Below are positions 11,006-23,657 of a DNA stretch of 64,000 bases, piece after piece. Each line of letters begins with the position of its first letter. The first letter of the stretch is position 1. The position numbers and the translations under genes were made by a program. Source of the DNA: Ophiosphaerella korrae (taxonomy: Eukaryota; Ascomycota; Dothideomycetes; Pleosporales; Phaeosphaeriaceae); contig JALNQF010000025.1 of NCBI GenBank assembly GCA_028456385.1, positions 310,001-374,000 on the forward strand, in the 5' to 3' direction. The notes under the pieces are model-generated. The model saw nothing but the letters and a program-made list of their open reading frames with translations, had not been told where the DNA came from and did not search any database.

Positions 11006-14000
11006 TTATCGAGAGTTTACACACCAGTTAACGTCGCTCAGTTGGAGCTTGCGGGCACGCTGGTTGCTGCGGTTGTGTCCAGCCTTGTCAAGGCGTGGCT
11101 GTGCATACGGGTTGGGGGTCTTGTCCAGGCCTTGAAATGTCTCAGTACGTCGTCTGTTGACGTTAAGTTGAAGGGGGTAAGAAAATGGTGATTCACCGGT
11201 GTCATCGACATCGTCTCGAGCCTCGTTGTAGTTTAGTACAAGGTTCTTGATGCGCTGTTGCTCCTCTTTGTCGGCTTGTTGCTTATTACGCATGGCAACC
11301 GCGAACGTAGAGTCAGACGGCAAGTCAATCGATCGTGTCTGTGTTCTGTTCCCGCGTTTGCTGAGCAGTGAAAACTTCACTGTGTTGGAAGGCATAAGTG
11401 GAGCAGGGGCTTCGCTTCCACTGTCTTCGGCATTGGCCGATGCATCTTTTGCACGACGCATAGGAAGTGGCACGTCAAAAACTGGTTTGCGTTCAAACTT
11501 GCGAGACTCGGCACTCTCCGACATGAGCTTAGCAAGTTCGCGGTCGAACTCAGCGTCAGCTTCAGGATCGCGCTCATCTTCAGGGCGCGTCACCACGATC
11601 TTTTCCTCCTCTTCATCTGATGAGATCCGCTTGCTTGGCTCCTCGTCATCCGAATCCTATATTGTAGTGTTAGCACTGCCCACCTCGAATATTAAAGGAA
11701 TAATTAACCTCTTCTGACTCGCTCGACGATTTGTCTTCATCATCATCTGGCATCACTACATCCTCATCTTCAGGGCCGTCTAGCTCATCATCTGAAGCGG
11801 ATGCATCTTCATCCTCAGGCTCGGCTGGTTTGTCGGCTGCGGAGGTCTGGTAATTCTGTTTAACAGCATCACCAAACGCATGGGAAGCTTCTTCCAAATT
11901 CGTAATTAGTTTCCACTGCGGCCTGGTGAGGTTGTACGCATCCTGAACAATAAACTCAACGTCCATTGGCAGTGCCTCTTTAGTGCAGACGTAGTACTGA
12001 AAATAAGTCAAGAAAAAATCAAGCTTCTTTTTCGCCGCACCCTTGTCGAAGTACATGCCACAGCTCTCGAGAAGGTTGCAGACCAGGCGGATGCGGAAGT
12101 AGTCGTCTGCCTGATCCAGCGGGTTGTAGAGGCCGGGACGGGCATAACCACCTTCCCAGCCGTAATTAAGTAGTTTGTATAGCGTATCAAAGATCAGAGG
12201 AGAGTCGATTAGGCGATAGATGTACAGCTCGCCAAGGTATTTGATTTCGGCAATCCTGCGCTGGTTGAATTTGAAATCATTCAGCTCCAGGCCGAAGGTA
12301 ATCGATTCAAGTAGATCATCAATGACCGAGATGGCGAAATCCTGGTGATAACGATGAATCGTACCTAGAATCACAGCAAGTAGATGGATGTTGCTGTACT
12401 TGATCTTCCCAGGTTTGGCAAATACCTTGTGGAGAATGCCTACGATATCTTCCTCCTCCCAATGCATTTTGCGAATCTGCTTGACTGTCTTGTCTAAGGT
12501 TCGGCGAGTCAGGTCCTGATACATCATCTTGCGTAAGAACAACTCAATTGGTGTTCGTTCCTTTTGCTCAATCGCTGCGCGTTCGGGAGGGTTGACGTAG
12601 TAGACAGCATTCTCAATTAGCATGCGCTCCTGTTGTCCAAGTACTTGGGCACTCTTTTTTCGCTGCAGTGTCTCTAGGAAAGATGTCATACGCGGAGAGG
12701 TCTCAGGATTACGGAGTAGATAACGACCACAGTTTTCCAGAAGATTGCAAATGATTTCGATATTCATTCTGGAGAAATCGTCCAGGCTAACTTTGAGGCA
12801 ATGGAAGATGACATGCTCTGGCACGACACCAAACTTTGTCAATTCGGCAAGATAGCGCACGTTTTGCGTTCGCACCTGTCCAAGAAAGTCCTTTGATTTG
12901 CGCCTCTGGAGGCTTCGGAATTCCTCATCAAGATAGGAGACAAGACCTTGGGAAACGTCCGGCATATACTTCCCAAGAGTTGCGATCAACCTGGAATATA
13001 TGGGCAATAAATCCGATCGGCCTTTTGGAATTTCCTGGACGGCTTTGATTAGCCGGTTACGGGAAGCCTTCGAGTTGAGGAAACAGAAGTCCATGGCAGT
13101 TTGATCGACTGTGTCTTTTGTGTTAAGCTCAGGCAGGCGGGCAAGGACTGCATCCACCTGAGCGCCCACAGATTTGTTTGCGATGGCGGTAGACTGATCC
13201 TCAGCTTCAGCTGCAGCTACTTTCGCGTCAGCTGTAGGCTCCACCGAATCCTTTTCGGTAGTTTCTATCTTGATTTCGATTTTCTTTCCTACTTGCTCAT
13301 CACCATCAGTCTTCTTCTTCTTCGCATCCTCTAGTAGAATGCCAGGGACGCGATCTTTCAGGTCAATGAGATTTTCGTAGAAGCGGCGTTCGTCCTCATC
13401 TTCCCATATACCGGGGCCATCGCTTTGACCGCGTAGGTACTCGCCCGTTTTGACCAGCCCAATGGCACCATCTCCTGCATTAGCAGCACTGTCTTTTTCT
13501 TTGAGATCAGGCATCTCTTCACCCAAGGCGTCAGCCAAAACCTGGGCATTTCCAACTAAGCGCTCTTGAGCTTTCATTTGCTTCTCGTAATTAGATTGGC
13601 GATCTTCGAAGACTTCTCCAGACTTGACATAGGCCTCGGCATTCTTGCGACCCTGGCTCAAGATGTGCTTTTGGTCGCGAAGCAAGTGCGTTTTGACATC
13701 CTCAAAGTAGCGTGATAGGACGTTCTTGAAACGCTGCTGCAATTCGGAGGAGATGATAGGCGGATCTTTGCTAGATTGCTCGTCGTTTTCGGAAGCCGAT
13801 GTGTCCTCATTCTGCCCTGTAGTTGTGCCATCTTCATTTACAGTCTTACGGCCCTCTGCAGAAGAGGATTTTGCGCCTAGAATATCCCAAGCAAAGGCCT
13901 TCACAAAAATAGCCACCAGAGGTAGATTGACGTGATCGCGATCGTGCCCTAGCATGTCTTTTAGCACTTCTAATGGAAAAGGTTCAGCATCAGCGTTTTC

Positions 14001-14685
14001 GGTTCGGGCGCGGGTCTTGGCTGGTCCTTCTACAAGTTTCCCACTGTCCTTGCTTTTGGCTGCCTCTTCAGGCCTTGCAACGTCATCCAGACTGCGCAGA
14101 ACTCCAACGAGCCATAGTTCGGTAGCTACGCGCAACAGCACGCGCTGGCGGGCAAGGCGATCTTTCTCCTCGCGCTCGCGCACTTCTTGTGCCAGCGTTT
14201 TTAGGTGAGACTTGTCCGGAGTAGCCAACCCTCGGCCAATGTACCAGCCGATATATCCTGTGAACTCTGCGGGACCAAAACGCTGGTGCAGAGCGCTAAC
14301 AATTTCGACACCGGCGGCGATCTCGCCTGGAGTCTTGAGCTTGCAGAGGCCTTCGTAGCATGCAGAGATGATTTCAGAGAGATATTTGTGGAGCGACAGA
14401 CTGCGGATTTCCTGGACAAATTGAGATTGGGACGAGGCATTGACGGCAGTCCGTAAGCGCTTGATGAAGGCGGTGTTCTTTTTCATAGACGAGTCGAGGG
14501 CGCCTTGGACGGGGAAGACATCTGCGTGAATGCTTAGCATGCAAGGTGGTGGGGGGGTGGTTTGGGCGGCGTACCCTGTTCACCGTCCCAGGCCCTGAGA
14601 TTGAGCTCACGAAGCTCGCCTGCAGTATGTTAGCAGTGCATTGTAGGCTGGTGCGGCTCTACGCACGCTTCCTGTGCCTCTCCAT
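11006..14685 (-). CDS. UPF2: UPF2/NMD2, nonsense-mediated mRNA decay factor
   Basis: UPF2 bridges UPF1 and UPF3 in nonsense-mediated decay; it is cytoplasmic and ribosome-associated. I reconstruct four exons on the minus strand: 14685-14667, 14619-14575, 14521-11709 and 11656-11006, giving 1175 aa. The two tiny first exons are needed to restore the conserved start MERHRKRELRELNLRAWDG, and all junctions are GT-AG and in phase. Three MIF4G-type helical domains follow, then an acidic stretch (about 900-965) rich in DED and SSESEE. The basic C-terminal region, the UPF1-binding part in relatives, ends with NQRARKLQLSDVNW. The last five codons read into a GTGTAAAC context that could be another splice donor, so the true C-terminus may differ slightly. 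Confidence 0.93.
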
Positions 14686-17570
14686 GGTGGCGTAGGTGGA
14701 CCGCAATTATGGAGGGGCGGCAGTGGATACGAGGGAGCGGTTATGAAATGCGCACATGGAAAATCGGAATTATGTCAGGTGCGGCTTCTGCGTGCATTTG
14801 GTCAGCGCTGTTGAGGCGAGCTCGCGGCAAAGCTTGTTAGTTTGCGCAGTAGAGTGCAGGCAAGGACGGCGGCTGTCGTTGGTTTCTGTCGCTGCGACAG
14901 GTTGCGTGAAGTTGAACCTCACTTTCCTTATCGGCGCGTCATGTTCCGCGGTTGCGGATGACTAAGCACGCCAGGCACAGCAGCAGTCACCAACCTGATG
15001 GAACTGGAACCATCAGATCGATTAGATAAGAACAAGCATCTACAGCCATGCCACCCAAGAGCTTGAAGCTGTGTCTGCCACATGTTCGTGTATCCGTGTC
15101 AGCAATCTTCCGGCATCATGGAAAGCTTGAGCAGTGCCACCCGCCGTGCAACAACAAATGATGCCGTGCAATTATGAGCTTGTCATGGCCGCCTGAGACG
15201 GGGCGAGATATGGGTTGCCTATGCTCAGATCCAGGCGCATGTGTGAGATTCCAGGTGCGCTCGGCGCCAGTGTGATCCGGAGCGCATGGACTGGTAGCCG
15301 CTGAATGTTCATGTCCTCACCAGTAATCAATGTCACGATGCAGCATTACAGAGACAAGTTACGTATCGATAGCGAGCACTCCACCAATGGGCTGCTTCAA
15401 CCCAGCTTCCGTTCGTCCCAGCGCATAGACGCCTTTTCTGCAAATTGCTAATGCGCACAGCAAAAGACGTCAGCCGCATTTCAGCCACCAAGCGTCCGTC
15501 TGAAGCGAATCAACAAGGATTGAATGCACAATTTCGATTGCCCCTGGGTGCTCAGGCCTGACAATTTTCCCCGTCAGAATCATCATGGTGGAAATGAGGA
15601 TAGAGGCTAGGCCGCAGACAAAGTTCCATTCTTACCACCGGTGAATATCTCCTCAGGGGCAGCGTAGTAAGCCCATGACCGTGGCGTTTCTCCTCGGGAG
15701 ATGCGGCCATGTACGTGTGCTGAGCTGGACCACAAAAAAATGTGACAAGAGAGGGAAGAGTGGGAACAAAATGCTTTATTAAATGAACTACAAAAGCATA
15801 TGCAGTCTGCCAAACTCGTGGTGACAAAGACGAGAGCTTTCAGCCCTAAAAAGATAGGCGGAGAGAGGTCCGATCCATGTGCTCATGGTAAACTAGTAGT
15901 GGGCATGCGGATCCTATTTCGTACCGCGACGATCATCGTGGTGTCCGCCTGCGTAAGGACCAATTCCCGAGTCCACGGGCTTCCGATTGCATCAATAACC
16001 TAGACCGCTCATCAGATGATCTTCAGCTCCAGGCCGGGACGATTTGCTGAGTCAAGATTTGGGAGCATGCAATGCACTAAATATGGAATGTAGAAATGAT
16101 ATAATCAATGGTGAATGTGCGGCTCTAAGGTAGTGCAACAGAGATGTTGCATGCACGGCCACATGAGGTGCTTGAGAAATGTTCCTGTTGGGTGGTCGGC
16201 GGCCGTTTGTCCAGCGGGTTCCTGGTGCCACTCCACCATAAGCTCGTATACAAAGTCGAGCCTTTTCTAGCGCCTTCAGCTCGGAGTGGAGCGCCATGCC
16301 CACAACGACGAAAAGGGGGCTCTGGGTCGGGACCACTCACGTCTAGACCAGCAACGCGTGCGGCGGTGGATAGGCGCAAAAGCCGTTACCTGGTGTCCAC
16401 AGTCGGCAGCCCGACATGACTTAGCAGGCGGATGGCTAAGTCAGCGAGTCAAGCCATACCCCTGACAGATGGAAGGAAGGCTGTCGAGGCGGGCTAGCGT
16501 GCAAAAGGAAGAGGCGGCAGTGGAGGCGAATTTGGGTGCAGCATGATGCCATGGGCACGTCGAGCTGCAGGTGAGCAATAGTTAGCACGCCAAAGTCTAT
16601 TAGGCGGCGGCGTGCGGGGCCTGGTTCAGCAGCCCGGCGCCGACGACGACACCAACAGCCGCTTTGAGACAGGCCGGTTGCAGCACCAAGCGCTGTTCAG
16701 CGAACAGGTTGCGGTGACAGGCGATGCGAAACACGGAAACACGCAGCAGGACCAACCTCAGACGCCCAGTGGCAGGCGGCGCATGGGGGCGATCCAAAAT
16801 AAGCTCGGCGGACAGGGCGCGTCCTTGCAGGCGCGCTCGCTTTAGGCACGGACTGGTCTCTTTTCCCCTTGTTCAGCGACTTTGTCCTCGACCCCTGGGG
16901 GATGATCGTGCCCTAGCGCACAGCCTGCCTATAGCGCCCACGCTGCTTTGGGCCTCGCGTGCTTGGCGGCTCCCGTCCTCCCCTACACTAGCCTGCCCAC
17001 GCCGCGAGACCCAAAAACTGCCTCTCCGCCCACGGCGCTGCGAGACCGAGTGTTTCTGTCCCTCCCAGCTGCCCTGCACTGGCAGTATTTCCCCGGCATT
17101 TGATAGCTAATGACCCCAGCCTAACTCCTTGTTACTTGTCCCCCCCCCCCTACGTTGTCTACGTTGCATTCGTTTCCCGCGCCCTCCTCACACTCGTTTA
17201 CACCGCTGCCGCCATCGTCGTCGTCGACGCCGCGCTCTTAATCAATAAATACCTTTACGCCGATTTTCTACCTGTACTACATAGCACACCGACGCCTGCG
17301 TGTCGTGCTACCCGTGCAGCTTCTCGTGTCTTGGGTCCCGCACTCGAAACCCACTACACCACATACCCTAGAACGCCAGCGCAGCATATCCTGCTTATAG
17401 GCAGCTGCTCCACGGCCACCTTCCGCGTTTCGACTTCCTTCCAAACGCCCTGGGCCGTCTTTGCACTACGCTGGCAGCCATCATACTAGGGCCACCCTCA
17501 CTCGCACCTGCACTCAACCGCTCGCTACCCCACCTGCCTACTTAGCAATCTACACAGCTAATACTCCAAT
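14686..17570. other. Long intergenic region before the class VI chitin synthase
   Basis: This 2.9-kb gap separates two divergently transcribed genes. I found no frame with family similarity, no transposon signature and no tRNA. The last ~450 bases are strongly pyrimidine-rich, include a C-run near 17142-17151, and look like promoter plus 5' leader for the chitin synthase. Several open frames of 60-130 codons lie here (for example 16724-17110 and 17100-17489) but have biased, low-complexity composition. Confidence 0.5.
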
Positions 17571-20203
17571 ATGGTGTGGTCTGAGATGGCGGGCATCTTC
17601 GCCCGTGATGACAAACCCATACCTGATATCACCGACCCCTGGCCGGTCAAGGATGTAAGTGGCTGAGGCACCACCCACTACAATCACCCCATTGACTCTT
17701 GCAGATCGTCTATGTTTCTATCGTCGGCTCTGTCATGGCGGCAGCCCTCCTAGAATGGTTTCTATGGGTTGCCGCCTTCTTGTACTGCATCGTCAAGGTC
17801 TTCCAAAAGGCCGAGACAATCAGTGTCCGTATCTTGTCCATCTTCTTCGGTATCGTCTTCTTCTTGCTGCGTGCCATCTTCTTGCCAATCATGGTTGTCA
17901 CGCTGCCGCTTCCCCCACAGGTCGTCAAGTACTTCCCCCAGCAGATGGTTGATTTCCTGCAATGGTTCGCTTTCTGGTCTTTTGCTGGTCTGTTGACCAT
18001 TCCGTGGTTGTTCTGTGTTTACCAGCTGGTTACGCACTCCGTTGGTCGCGCCAGGCGTATCAAATCCGTTCTTGACGAGGCCTCTGCTCCCAAGGTTGTT
18101 ATTATCATGCCTTGCTACAAGGAGATTCCCGAGATTCTGCTCCGAACATGCGACTCGCTGGTTGACTGCGAGTACCCTCCGTCCTGCCTCCACATTTTCC
18201 TATCCTTTGACGGAGACCAGGAGGACGAATTGTACCTCAATACTATTGAGAAACTTGGTGTACCTCTCACCCTCGACTCGTACCCCAAGTCTATCGACGT
18301 CATCTATCGCAGCTGTCGTATCACTATCTCCCGCTTCCCTCATGGTGGAAAGCGTCATTGCCAGAAGAGGACCTTCAAGCTCATCGACAAGATCTACTGC
18401 GAGTATCTCAAGCGCAACGACAACCTCTTCGTTCTGTTCATCGATTCCGATTGTATCCTTGACAAGACCTGTATTCAGAACTTTATGTATGAAATGGAAC
18501 TCAAGCCTGGCAGCAAGAAGAACATGTTGGCACAGACTGGTGTCATTACATCGACGACCGAGAAGAACTCCCTCATCACCCTCCTCCAAGACATGGAATA
18601 CGTCCACGGTCAGCTTTTCGAGCGTTCGGTCGAGTCTGGTTGCGGTGCTGTCACGTGCTTGCCTGGTGCGCTTACTATGCTTCGTTTCTCTGCGTTCCGC
18701 AGGATGGCCAAGTATTACTTTGCCGACAAGGCCGAGCAATGCGACGATCTCTTTGATTATGGAAAGTGCCATTTGGGCGAGGATCGTTGGCTCACTCACT
18801 TGTTCATGATTGGCGCAAAGGAGCGATACCAAATCCAGATGAACACCGGTGCCTTCTGCAAGACCGAAGCCGTGCAGACCTATCAATCCCTTCTTAAGCA
18901 GCGTCGCCGATGGTTCTTGGGTTTTATCACCAACGAAGTTTGCATGTTGACAGACATTCGACTCTGGAAACGCTACCCTATTCTCCTGATTGTTCGCTTC
19001 ATGCAGAACACTATCCGAACCACTGCTCTACTTTTCTTCATTTTGGTTATTTCTTTGATTACCACCTCCCAGAAGGTTGCCAATCTTCCCGTCGGCTTCA
19101 TTGCTATCTCTCTTGGGCTTAACTGGCTTCTCATGTTGTACTTTGGTGCCAAGCTTGGTCGATATAAGATCATGTTGTACCCTCTCATGTTCATCGTCAA
19201 CCCCTTCTTCAATTGGGTCTACATGGTTTACGGTATCTTCACCGCCGGTCAACGTACCTGGGGTGGTCCTCGTGCTGACGCCGGATCTGCTGATACCCAG
19301 ACAACTCCTCAACAGGCGATCGAGCAGGCTGAAGCTACAGGTGATGATCTCAACGTTGTTCCAGAAACCTTCAAGCCATCAGCCGAAGCACACAAGCACC
19401 GCCCAGCACCTATCCCACTCCAGCCCTCCGACAACATCGAAGGTCGCTTCGCAGCTGCCGAGAGGCTGCCCAATGGATGGTATCAACAAGGAAACGACTC
19501 TGGTCTTACCCTACCCAACACTCTGCCTCGCAACCCCAACGTACCCAATGTTCCTCTACACCCACGCTCTTCTATGGACTCATTTACTTCCACCGGTACC
19601 TCTGCAGCCAACTCCATCTACATGCCCCGACGCGTGGAGAGTTTCATGGACCCCGAAGATGCTCGTATCTACCACAAGACTCAGCAGACTCAGAAGCCCG
19701 CTGGTGGTGCCTTCTTTGAAGAAGCACGACAAGGACATTACGAAATTGGTCAAAGCTCTGGCAAGGCAGGATATGCCGAGTCAACTAACTCCATGTCTGA
19801 CGACTCAATCTATCAACAGAAGAGCTCACAAAGGCCTACTCAGACGCGTCAACACAGTGATGATAACCGCGGCCGCAACAACCAGTCTACCAACTCACCT
19901 CTTTCGAGTGAGTACAACAACAGCGGACTAGAGGCACCAAAGGCGTCATACAACTCCAACTCTCGCGATCAACGCAGTGGACGCAGTCCCCTTGCACGCC
20001 AAAGCTATGTAAGGACCGCGCCTGGCGAAGGCGTTGAGATGGAGCTACAAGCCCCTCAACAGGGTGGCTTGATGCGTGATGTATCACCTGCGCCCCTCGG
20101 CCAGCCTCAAATGACAGCATCATCCAACCACTCAAGAAATGCGTCAACAGACTCAAAGAAGAGGAAGAGGCTTAGCAAGGCTCCTCCCTCTGGCAAGAAA
20201 TAG
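17571..20203 (+). CDS. Class VI chitin synthase
   Basis: This is a processive membrane glycosyltransferase making chitin from UDP-GlcNAc. Two exons (17571-17654 and 17705-20203) give 860 aa. The first 28-codon exon starts MVWSEMAGIFARDDKP, and its intron has GTAAGT and GCAG ends in phase 0. Four membrane segments lie between about 35 and 140. Catalytic motifs are MPCYKEIPE near 163, FIDSDC near 273, LGEDRW near 386 and QRRRWF near 426. Three or four membrane segments follow (about 450-530). The C-terminal ~320 residues are Ser/Gln/Pro-rich, look disordered and end in a basic KKRKRLSKAPPSGKK tail. It lacks the myosin-like and cytochrome b5-like parts of the other chitin synthase here, and the TNEVCMLTD sequence after QRRRWF fits class VI (A. 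fumigatus ChsD type). Confidence 0.93.
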
Positions 20204-20676
20204 TTGATGTCATCTTCCTTGTTCTATGCATCATTTATACACCAAAAAAGTCCTCCGTGACGGCGTTTGGACCGCATTCATTTCTTTACATTCGTTCTGG
20301 TCTTTAACGCATTGCGCATTGGACAACCGGCGTTCTGAATTAGGCCCTCTCGTCCCATACACTTTCTTTTTAGTGTGTATATAAATTTGACGTCTGAGAA
20401 GGGGCTTGGTCGACATGACGTGACTGTAGATCATGACATTGGTTCACTTTATTCATAGGGTATATATGTGGGGGAGCCATCTGGAAGGGTACACGTTATT
20501 TGCTTAATGCTTAGTAGTCGCCGTAAGGGGGACGCAATACAATCTTTGTGACAAGCATTTTGATACCTTTGGTGATGGTTATTAATCGATCATCCTTCAA
20601 GCCGTGTTATGCCTCTATGGACCTTGACGCCCAACGCATCTCAGGCATCTACCATAACCTATCCCCAAGCACCGCC
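20204..20676. other. Convergent intergenic region
   Basis: This 473-bp gap lies between two convergent genes, so it should hold both 3' ends. I see nothing else in it. Confidence 0.5.
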
Positions 20677-21309
20677 TTACACCTTCCCAAACAACTCTGG
20701 ATGCTCTATAGAAAACTTCACTCCCGCCGCCCAGTGATACAACTTCGCCGCCACCACATACCCCTCCGCCGCATACTCCTCCAATCGCGCATACAACTCC
20801 GCCAACGGCACCACCACCCTCTGAATCTCCTCCCCCTCATCCAAATGCTGTTCAGGCTCCACATCCCCCTCCCCAACCTCCACCTCCACCATACATAACT
20901 TCATATTCGCGCTCGTCATCCCCGGATCCGCCGCCACCCCAGGCGACACACTCACCACACGCCCCCGATACCCCGTCTCCTCATACAACTCCCGAACTGC
21001 CGCTTCCTCGGGCTTCTCGTCCGCATCAATCAGCCCAGCAGGCCACTCCACGGTAAACGCGTTGACAGGGGGGCGAAATTGGATGACGAGGATGGTGCTT
21101 GGGGGGTTAAACGGGTGTCGGATTATGGCGCCGATGGACACGGCGTCGATGCCGGATGCGCTGGTTGTTTTGCGGCTAGCGAGTTCCCAGGTGCGTGGCG
21201 TGCCTTTGGAGTCGATGTAGGTTGCTTTTTGGAGGTGGATCCATTTGGCGTCGTGTGAGGAGAGGGGGGTGAGGGAGGTTACTTTTTGGGTGGGGGGAGG
21301 TGGGGGCAT
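20677..21309 (-). CDS. Nudix hydrolase, ADP-ribose pyrophosphatase type
   Basis: Relatives such as yeast Ysa1 and human NUDT5 hydrolyse ADP-ribose to AMP and ribose 5-phosphate. The single exon from ATG 21309 encodes 210 aa, the normal family length. The Nudix box GX5EX7REUXEEXGU is intact as GLIDADEKPEEAAVRELYEE followed by TGY. Upstream residues EWPAG and the downstream GVAADPGMT segment fit the ADP-sugar subgroup. The frame stays open to 21546 and would add 79 residues rich in Thr/Pro/His without family similarity. I prefer the internal start, but a leader cannot be excluded. Confidence 0.88.
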   Translation of the reverse strand: MPPPPPTQKVTSLTPLSSHDAKWIHLQKATYIDSKGTPRTWELASRKTTSASGIDAVSIGAIIRHPFNPPSTILVIQFRPPVNAFTVEWPAGLIDADEKPEEAAVRELYEETGYRGRVVSVSPGVAADPGMTSANMKLCMVEVEVGEGDVEPEQHLDEGEEIQRVVVPLAELYARLEEYAAEGYVVAAKLYHWAAGVKFSIEHPELFGKV

Positions 21310-21895
21310 GGTTGAGAGTGAGTTTGGTATGTGGGGGTGGGATGTTTGAGGCATATGTGAGGGTGTTGTGGTGAGGTTATTCACGTGTGATTGGTAGGGT
21401 TGGGGAGTGTTGGAGGTATGACTGGGCTTAGGGATTGTGGGGTACTTTGAATGCGAAGTAGTTTGATAGATGGCGATAGCGGCATCGGGTGTTTGAGCTC
21501 CGATGACGTTTGCTAGATTGAATATGGCAAGTGCACAGCCAGGCAACGTTCCTGAATGCTACTTATTCTGATGTGTGAATCGCTCCTTTGGCAAAATTAG
21601 ATGTACTGAGGTTCGTACCTCTACATTTGGGCGGAGGGTCAAGCCATTGCAACCCTAAGCCGTTATCTATTATGATGCCACTAAGGTTTTTTTTTTCAGT
21701 TAGCGTCTATAGGTACTTCGGAAACGTCATTCGGATAACAGTCGAAGCATCCGTTCTCAAGAAGCATCATCACCGGCAAAATTTGTGGGAAGTTCCTTTC
21801 TTTTCTTCTATGGTAAGACTCATGAAGCCTTAGTCACATTTGCCCTCCTTTCCATGTACCTTCATGTCACGCCCTATGCATGCAAAACTATCAAC
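21310..21895. other. Divergent intergenic region
   Basis: This 586-bp gap is a shared upstream region for the Nudix gene (minus) and the FAD oxidoreductase (plus). An in-frame extension of each neighbour runs into it, but neither looks conserved. No element was recognised. Confidence 0.4.
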
Positions 21896-23104
21896 ATGTT
21901 TTCATCACGAGCTGTTTCATTTTCCTTAAGGACTCCATGTCCTCGATTATTCTCAACAAGCAGCAGAAAGGAAGTCGATTTCACACATGCAGTAATAGGT
22001 GGTGGCGTTGTAGGTCTTGCAATCGCACGACAGCTTCAAGCAAGAGATGGCGTGTCAACTGTGTTGATTGAGAAACACGGATCTGTGGGCACAGAGACAA
22101 GCTCAAGGAACAGTGAAGTTATTCATGCAGGTATATACTACGGCTCTGACTCACTCAAAACAAAGTTATGTCTCAAGGGGAAAGACATGCTATACAAGTT
22201 GTGTAAAATTCACTCAATACCTCACCGTAACACGGGGAAATGGATAGTCGCCCAAGACGACACACAGAGGGCCGCTCTTCAAAAAATCCACGACTTTGCT
22301 TCAACCATAGGCGTACCGACCCAGTTCATCTCTCACGATGAGGCCAGGAGAAGAGAACCAGCTGTCCGCGCCATAGCCGGAGTACTAGAAAGTCCCACTA
22401 CTGGTATAGTCGACTCCCACAGCCTAATGCAACACCTCGAAGGCGCCTTCGAATCCTCCGGCGGAATCTGCGCCTTCCGCTCCCCCGTAACAAACATCAC
22501 GCCCCTCAACTCCGGCACCTCAGGCTGGGAAATAACAACGACATCGCCCAACCACGAAACCACCACCATCACCGCCTCCACCCTCATCAACTCTGCAGGC
22601 CTCTTCGCCGTCGACATCAACAATATGATCCTCCCCCCGGCCCGCCACAGAAAAGCCTTCTACGCAAAAGGCTCCTACTTCTCGTACGCCGCCGGATCGC
22701 CCCGTACCTCGACACTCATCTACCCGGCGCCTGTCCCGGGCCACGCAGGCCTGGGCACCCATCTCACTCTCGACATGGCCGGCCGCATCCGCTTCGGGCC
22801 AGACGTCCAATGGACCGATTCACCCACCGACTACACGCCCAACACGTCGTCGCTCACCGCCGCAATCGACGACATACAGACATATCTGCCGGGTATTGAC
22901 CGAGACGCCGTTCAGCCCGATTACGTGGGTATACGGCCAAAGTTGGGCAAGTTGGCTGCGACGAGCGGGAAAGGGTTTCAGGACTTTGTTATTGTGAAGG
23001 AGGAAGGGTTTGAGGGATTTGTGAATTTGTTGGCGATTGAGAGCCCAGGGTTGACGAGTTGTTTAGCTATTGCGGAGGAGGTGGAGGCGTTGTTGTATAG
23101 GTAG
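21896..23104 (+). CDS. L-2-hydroxyglutarate dehydrogenase-like FAD oxidoreductase, mitochondrial
   Basis: L-2-hydroxyglutarate dehydrogenases oxidise L-2-hydroxyglutarate to 2-oxoglutarate with FAD, a metabolite-repair step in mitochondria. The intronless frame from ATG 21896 encodes 402 aa. The N-terminus (MFSSRAVSFSLRTPCPRLFS) is Arg/Ser-rich without acidic residues, as in a mitochondrial presequence. The dinucleotide-binding motif GGGVVGLAIA follows near residue 34. The segment NSEVIHAGIYYGSDSLK is the family's flavin-site signature. The DAO fold continues to a C-terminal YVGIRPKLG and SPGLTSCLAIAEEV, both typical. The frame is open upstream to 21785 but without similarity. Substrate assignment rests on family resemblance only. 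Confidence 0.87.
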   Translation: MFSSRAVSFSLRTPCPRLFSTSSRKEVDFTHAVIGGGVVGLAIARQLQARDGVSTVLIEKHGSVGTETSSRNSEVIHAGIYYGSDSLKTKLCLKGKDMLYKLCKIHSIPHRNTGKWIVAQDDTQRAALQKIHDFASTIGVPTQFISHDEARRREPAVRAIAGVLESPTTGIVDSHSLMQHLEGAFESSGGICAFRSPVTNITPLNSGTSGWEITTTSPNHETTTITASTLINSAGLFAVDINNMILPPARHRKAFYAKGSYFSYAAGSPRTSTLIYPAPVPGHAGLGTHLTLDMAGRIRFGPDVQWTDSPTDYTPNTSSLTAAIDDIQTYLPGIDRDAVQPDYVGIRPKLGKLAATSGKGFQDFVIVKEEGFEGFVNLLAIESPGLTSCLAIAEEVEALLYR

Positions 23105-23657
23105 GTGAGGCGGGAAGAGAAGTGTACGCGATGGTATGGACTATTATGTGCATATATATTATTTTCATATAGATTCTAGAAGATTGAGTACTTCAACAAC
23201 GAGGCTTAGCTGCTGCGACGATCATGTAGTGATATGCACCCGCACTTGTGAACACATGTAATCAAAAATTGTATCTTTTAGAGGTTCACACCACCTACCG
23301 CTATCTATAGTACAACCAGATGCTTCATCCGTTACGTGCATGCATCTCAATACGCTGAAAAGCCCCCGTCCTGATGACCGACTCCTCCCGCGATGCCCGT
23401 TATATGCAAGAAACATGACCTCATGTCAAGACCATAGGAAACAACCAATACATCATTTGTCCCCACTAACCCCTTTGTTTTGCCTAGACGCCATGTTTCG
23501 TATGTAGGGCATGATAGAAAGATTATGTACTTGAAAAAAAAAAGCCGTAAACGCCGTTGCAACGCTGTGAAGCGTGCCTAATATGCCGCTGGAAAGAAGT
23601 GCTGCTGAGGATGATTTTGGAGTATTAATTCCACGAAAGCCAACCTCGCAGCACAAA
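23105..23657. other. Convergent intergenic region
   Basis: This 553-bp gap should hold the 3' ends of the FAD oxidoreductase and the KRE6-like gene. Nothing else is recognisable. Confidence 0.5.

Noticed and set aside
16724..17489. Two open frames of about 130 codons before the class VI chitin synthase
   Set aside because: Pyrimidine-rich, low-complexity sequence with Arg/Pro/Ser bias; more likely promoter and leader.
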